Below are positions 60,855-64,000 of a stretch of 64,000 bases of DNA, in pieces. The position numbers were made by a program, and so were the translations under genes. A model generated the notes under the pieces. It saw only the letters and a list, made by a program, of their open reading frames with translations, did not search any database and was not told the DNA's origin. This stretch comes from Streptomyces sp. WM6386 (lineage in GTDB: Bacteria; Actinomycetota; Actinomycetes; Streptomycetales; Streptomycetaceae). Location: assembly GCF_000972385.1 (NCBI RefSeq), contig NZ_JXTE01000002.1:1-64000 (forward strand). Reading direction: 5' to 3'. The stretch's first letter is position 1, and each line of letters begins with the position of its first letter.

Positions 60855-61574
60855 CTACTCCTCGCCCGCCAGCGTCAGCGTCCGCAGCTTCTGTCCCGCG
60901 TACCAGGTGGCGAGCACGGTCACCGCGACCAGCAGCACCGTGGCCGTCGTCAGCCCGACGTCCGAGGTGACCAGGTCCCCGCCGGCGACCTTGTGGGCCA
61001 CGGCCAGCGACCACTGCTGGACGCTGAGCGTGCGCGCCCCGGCGACCAGGGAGCCGAACAGGGCCTCCCAGACAAGGGCGTAGACGAGACCGAAGACCAC
61101 CGCGTGCCGGGACACCGTGCCGAGCAGCAGGAACAGCGCGGCGTAGGCGATGGAGGAGACCAGCGCGGCCACCGTGTAGGCGACGGCGATCTGCTGGCCG
61201 TTGCCGTTGAGGATGAAGCCCGAGATCAGGGTCGGCAGCGCCGAGAACACCATGGTCACGGCGACCGCGACGATCAACTTGGTGAAGATGATCGTCGGCC
61301 GTTTGATCGGCTTGGACAGCAGATACACCACCGAGCCGTCGTCGATCTCCGGGCCGATCGCGCCCGTGCCGGCGATGACGCCGATGATCGGCACCATCGT
61401 GGCCAGCGCGAGGCCGCCCAGGAGGTCGGCCGTGGTCTGGTCGTCGGCGCCCACCAGAGCCCGCACGATCACGGAGATCAGGATCAGCAGCGCGGGCAGG
61501 GCGCCCAGGATGAGGGCCCGGCGCCGGCCGAGCAGGGCCCGGTAGGTGAGTCGGGCGACTGTGGGGTCGTACAT
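60855..61574 (-). CDS. ABC transporter permease (ABC-2 type), second pair
   Basis: The 239-residue protein has six hydrophobic segments (around residues 22-42, 55-78, 100-125, 135-160, 165-185 and 205-230) and the ABC-2 style loop IGPEIDDGSVVYLLSKPIKR before helix 3. It begins 10 bases after the stop of the ATPase gene upstream, so both form one transporter half-complex. Substrate unknown. It resembles permeases for antibiotics, bacteriocin-like peptides or lipids. Confidence 0.88.
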   Translation of the reverse strand: MYDPTVARLTYRALLGRRRALILGALPALLILISVIVRALVGADDQTTADLLGGLALATMVPIIGVIAGTGAIGPEIDDGSVVYLLSKPIKRPTIIFTKLIVAVAVTMVFSALPTLISGFILNGNGQQIAVAYTVAALVSSIAYAALFLLLGTVSRHAVVFGLVYALVWEALFGSLVAGARTLSVQQWSLAVAHKVAGGDLVTSDVGLTTATVLLVAVTVLATWYAGQKLRTLTLAGEE

Positions 61575-61584
61575 CTTGGGCCTC

Positions 61585-62496
61585 CTACGCCGCGACCAGA
61601 TACGAGAACACGGACTCGAGGGACTCGTCGGACGGCGAGACCGTGAGCAGCCGGATGCCGTGGTCGCGGGCGACCTTGGGCAGCAGCGCGGTGAAACGGC
61701 CGAAGTCGACGGCCTGGATGCGCAACGCGCCCTCGGCCAGGTCGACTTCGATGCCGGACGTCGACGGGTCGGCGATCAGCGCGGCCGCGAGGGCGCGGTC
61801 GTCGCTGGAGCGCACCAGGTAGCGGTGCGGCCGGTCGGTCATCAGGCGGCGGATCTTGCGGAAGTCGCCGCTGGCCGCGTGGCGTCCGGCCACCACGACC
61901 TCGATGTGCCAGGCGAGTTGCTCGACCTCTTCGAGGATGTGGGAGGAGAACAGCACCGTGCGGCCCTCGTCGCCCATGCGTCGCAGCAGGTCCATGAGCT
62001 GCATGCGCTGACGCGGGTCCATGCCGTTGAAGGGTTCGTCGAGGAGGAGCAGCGACGGGTCGTGGACCAGGGCACTGGCCATCTTCACGCGCTGGCGCAT
62101 GCCCTTGGAGTACGTCTGGATCTTGCGATCCTGCGCGTACTCCATCTCGACCGTGGCCAGCGCCTTCTGGGCGGCCTTGGCTCCCAGACCGTGCAACTCG
62201 GCGTTGGCGACGACGAATTCGCGGCCGGTGAGGAAGTCGTACATCGCCTCGCGCTCGGGGACGATGCCGATGTGCTGGTAGATGTTCTCGTTGCGCCACA
62301 CCTCCTGGCCGTCGAGGGTGACGGTGCCGGTGGAGGGGGCGAGGAAGCCGCCCATCATGTTGATCAGGGTGGACTTTCCGGCGCCGTTGGGGCCGAGGAG
62401 GCCGGTGACGCCGGGGCCGATCGTCATGGTGATGTCGTTGACGGCGACCACGTTGCCGAACCAGCGCGAGACGTGGTCGATGTTGAGCGTGGTCAC
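61585..62496 (-). CDS. ABC transporter ATP-binding protein, second pair
   Basis: The 303-residue protein has Walker A (GLLGPNGAGKSTLIN), a Q-loop region IYQHIGIVPERE, the signature YSKGMRQRVKMA, Walker B (LLLLDEPFNGMD) and the switch His in FSSHILEEVE. A 90-residue C-terminal domain is like that of drug-export ATPases. The GTG start overlaps the previous permease stop (GTGA). It energises the permease encoded directly downstream. Confidence 0.93.
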   Translation of the reverse strand: MTTLNIDHVSRWFGNVVAVNDITMTIGPGVTGLLGPNGAGKSTLINMMGGFLAPSTGTVTLDGQEVWRNENIYQHIGIVPEREAMYDFLTGREFVVANAELHGLGAKAAQKALATVEMEYAQDRKIQTYSKGMRQRVKMASALVHDPSLLLLDEPFNGMDPRQRMQLMDLLRRMGDEGRTVLFSSHILEEVEQLAWHIEVVVAGRHAASGDFRKIRRLMTDRPHRYLVRSSDDRALAAALIADPSTSGIEVDLAEGALRIQAVDFGRFTALLPKVARDHGIRLLTVSPSDESLESVFSYLVAA

Positions 62497-63401
62497 AGTC
62501 CGACCTTTCGGTAGCGGCGCAGCAGAAGGCCGTAGCAGGCGGCGATGAGGCCGAGGACGGCCAGGACGTAGACCGCACCCTCGCCGTTCGAAGGGCCTGC
62601 CGCGCCGGGGAACGCCGAGCTCGCACCGAGGAACGCGGTCTGCAGTCCGTCGATGAGTGTGACCGGGGAGAACAGCCCGATCCACGGGACGGCGTCCGTG
62701 CTGCCCTGGGCGTCGGCGATGGCCTGGAGCGTGGAGACGGCTCCGTAGGAGATGGTCATGACGGCGATCACGGCCGCGATGCCGAAGCCGCGGCGCGGGG
62801 TGACCGAGGCGATGACCAGGCCGATGCCGGCGAACAGCAGCGAGAGCAGTGCCACCGAGACGAGTCCCTGCGCGAATCCCTTGGTCTGGTCGGCGAAGTC
62901 CAGCTTGGCCAGCAGCGCGCCCACGTAGAGCACGAGGAGTGGTGCGGCGGTGAGGATGAACATCGCCGAGGCCAGCGCCGCGTACTTCGCGCGGACGTAG
63001 TCGGCGGTCTCGATCGGCCGCGAGAAGTACAGCGGCACGGTCTTGAAGCGCAGGTCGCGCGAGACGGACTGGGGTGCCTGAGAGGCGATGTAGAGGCTGA
63101 TGACGGCCTGCATGACGATCGCGTAGCGCGTGTAGTCGACAGGCAGGTCGTTGGCCTTGGTGGCGACCGCGACGGCCACCATGATGGCCGCGGGCACGCA
63201 CATCACCACGAACAGCAGCATCGGCAGCACCTTGGACTTCACCGACCGGCCGAGGCCGTAGGAGCCGCGCAGGGACTGCGAGTAGAGGGAACGGGTGGCG
63301 TAGGAGCGGCCGAGGCGGGGGCCGTCGTAGGCGCGGTAGCCGATGTTGTGGATGCGGGTCTGATCGCCCGCGGGGGCGGTGACCGGGTGCTCAACTGCCA
63401 T
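62493..63401 (-). CDS. ABC transporter permease, first pair
   Basis: The 302-residue protein begins with a 55-residue cytoplasmic part (HNIGYRAYDGPRLGRSYATR) and has six membrane segments (about residues 58-80, 95-112, 140-162, 180-200, 215-235 and 270-292). ASQAPQSVSRDLRFKTVPLYF between helices 2 and 3 is the ABC-2 coupling loop (compare LPxY/FS patterns). It overlaps the upstream ATPase gene by 11 bases and the downstream one by 4, so all four genes make one operon with two ATPase/permease pairs. Confidence 0.88.
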   Translation of the reverse strand: MAVEHPVTAPAGDQTRIHNIGYRAYDGPRLGRSYATRSLYSQSLRGSYGLGRSVKSKVLPMLLFVVMCVPAAIMVAVAVATKANDLPVDYTRYAIVMQAVISLYIASQAPQSVSRDLRFKTVPLYFSRPIETADYVRAKYAALASAMFILTAAPLLVLYVGALLAKLDFADQTKGFAQGLVSVALLSLLFAGIGLVIASVTPRRGFGIAAVIAVMTISYGAVSTLQAIADAQGSTDAVPWIGLFSPVTLIDGLQTAFLGASSAFPGAAGPSNGEGAVYVLAVLGLIAACYGLLLRRYRKVGL

Positions 63402-64000
63402 GGCCGACGGCCTCCTTCCGCTGCTCGCTGGTGTCCTGGTCGTCCGTGAAGACCTCGGAGATGTGATGCCGGCGCTGCTCCATGCGGACCAGGCCGAGGC
63501 CGAGGTCGGCGACCGCGTCCCGGACGACGTCGTACGTCTCCTCGCCCTGTGCGGTCAGCAGCAGGATGTGGCCGGCGCCCGGCAGGGCGCTGTTCGCGTC
63601 GAGGACTTCCACCCCGCGCGCGTGGAGCGCTTCTCGTACCGCGCGGGTTCCGTCGGGGTGCGCGTCGGTGTCGGTGACCTCGATCGCCAGGGTGGTCGTG
63701 GTCTGGGTGAAGTCGGTGGTGGAGCTGGAGCGCAGCAGCTTGCCGCCGTCCACGACGACGACGTGGTCGCAGGTGCGTTCCAGTTCGCCCAGCAGGTGCG
63801 AGGTGACCAGGACCGAGATGCCGAAGTCGGTGTAGATACGCCGGATCAGGCCCAGCATGTCGTCGCGGCCGACCGGGTCGAGGCCGTTGGTCGGCTCGTC
63901 CAGGAAGACCAGCTGCGGGTCGTGGACCAGGGCCTGGGCCAGCTTCACGCGCTGCTTCATGCCGGTGGAGTAGCCGCCGATGGGGCGGTACCGCTCCTCG
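63391..64000 (-). CDS. ABC transporter ATP-binding protein, first pair (5' end outside window)
   Basis: Only the C-terminal 202 residues are in the window. They start just before the signature YSTGMKQRVKLAQAL and include Walker B (LVFLDEPTNGLDPVGRDD), the switch His in LVTSHLLGELERT and a C-terminal domain ending in DDQDTSEQRKEAVGHGS. Walker A lies beyond the right edge. It pairs with the permease encoded immediately downstream. Confidence 0.92.
   Translation of the reverse strand, partial: EERYRPIGGYSTGMKQRVKLAQALVHDPQLVFLDEPTNGLDPVGRDDMLGLIRRIYTDFGISVLVTSHLLGELERTCDHVVVVDGGKLLRSSSTTDFTQTTTTLAIEVTDTDAHPDGTRAVREALHARGVEVLDANSALPGAGHILLLTAQGEETYDVVRDAVADLGLGLVRMEQRRHHISEVFTDDQDTSEQRKEAVGHGS

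Overview
The window is chromosomal DNA from a Streptomyces-type actinomycete. It has very high G+C, codons rich in third-position G/C, many GTG starts and four-base start/stop overlaps. Typical genes include a subtilisin-inhibitor-like protein, RsbW-like ATPases, a MocR regulator and the copper cluster sco-ecuC-copCD-dtpA, known from S. lividans, followed by pheA and serS.

Left chromosomal part (1-19.6 kb). After membrane, regulatory and secreted genes come two tRNAs (Arg-ACG, Ser-GCT), a protease inhibitor and a 1429-residue PAS/pseudokinase/double-receiver protein with a long disordered linker. Next are an acyl-CoA ligase beside a perfect 18-bp palindrome, an Lrp regulator, an F420-type oxidoreductase overlapping a deaminase, and a SigE-family sigma factor. 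A three-gene set (MaoC/DUF35, MaoC, lipid-transfer thiolase) has the composition and order of the mycobacterial chsH2-chsH1-ltp2 block. A small Asn-rich secreted protein and a prim-pol gene follow.

Integrated element (about 19,632-35,221). A 15.6-kb actinomycete integrative and conjugative element (AICE) sits in tRNA-Ser(TGA). It is bounded by a 67-bp perfect direct repeat, or 95 bp with one mismatch. Its right end carries excisionase, tyrosine integrase and the restored 3' end of the tRNA. The replication module is a prim-pol protein plus a DUF3631 ATPase. The transfer module is a TraB FtsK-type translocase with Spd-like membrane and small proteins, followed by an octamer cluster that looks like the TraB recognition locus. 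A GntR regulator and a P-loop kinase form a control operon with a helically phased operator. The left end holds a two-gene, visibly lower-G+C cassette (soluble protein plus four-helix membrane protein) of unknown function. It is the best candidate here for an undescribed system, possibly defence.

Right chromosomal part (35.2-64 kb). An HtrA-like protease, a glycerophosphodiesterase, two RsbW-like ATPases, a SEC-C/DUF5926 protein, a degenerate prim-pol homologue, a GAF-SpoIIE phosphatase, an aminopeptidase P and a MocR regulator come first. A frameshifted MFS transporter, a CitG-like protein and a Tat-exported intradiol dioxygenase follow. The extracytoplasmic copper cluster (His/Met-rich membrane protein, YcnI, Sco, PCuAC, CopCD, DyP peroxidase) then runs into pheA. 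A DnaA-box-rich 550-bp gap precedes serS, then a HAD phosphatase, a second tRNA-Ser(GCT), a small conserved gene and a four-gene ABC transporter operon that leaves the window.

All functions are inferred from reading the sequence; no database search was run.
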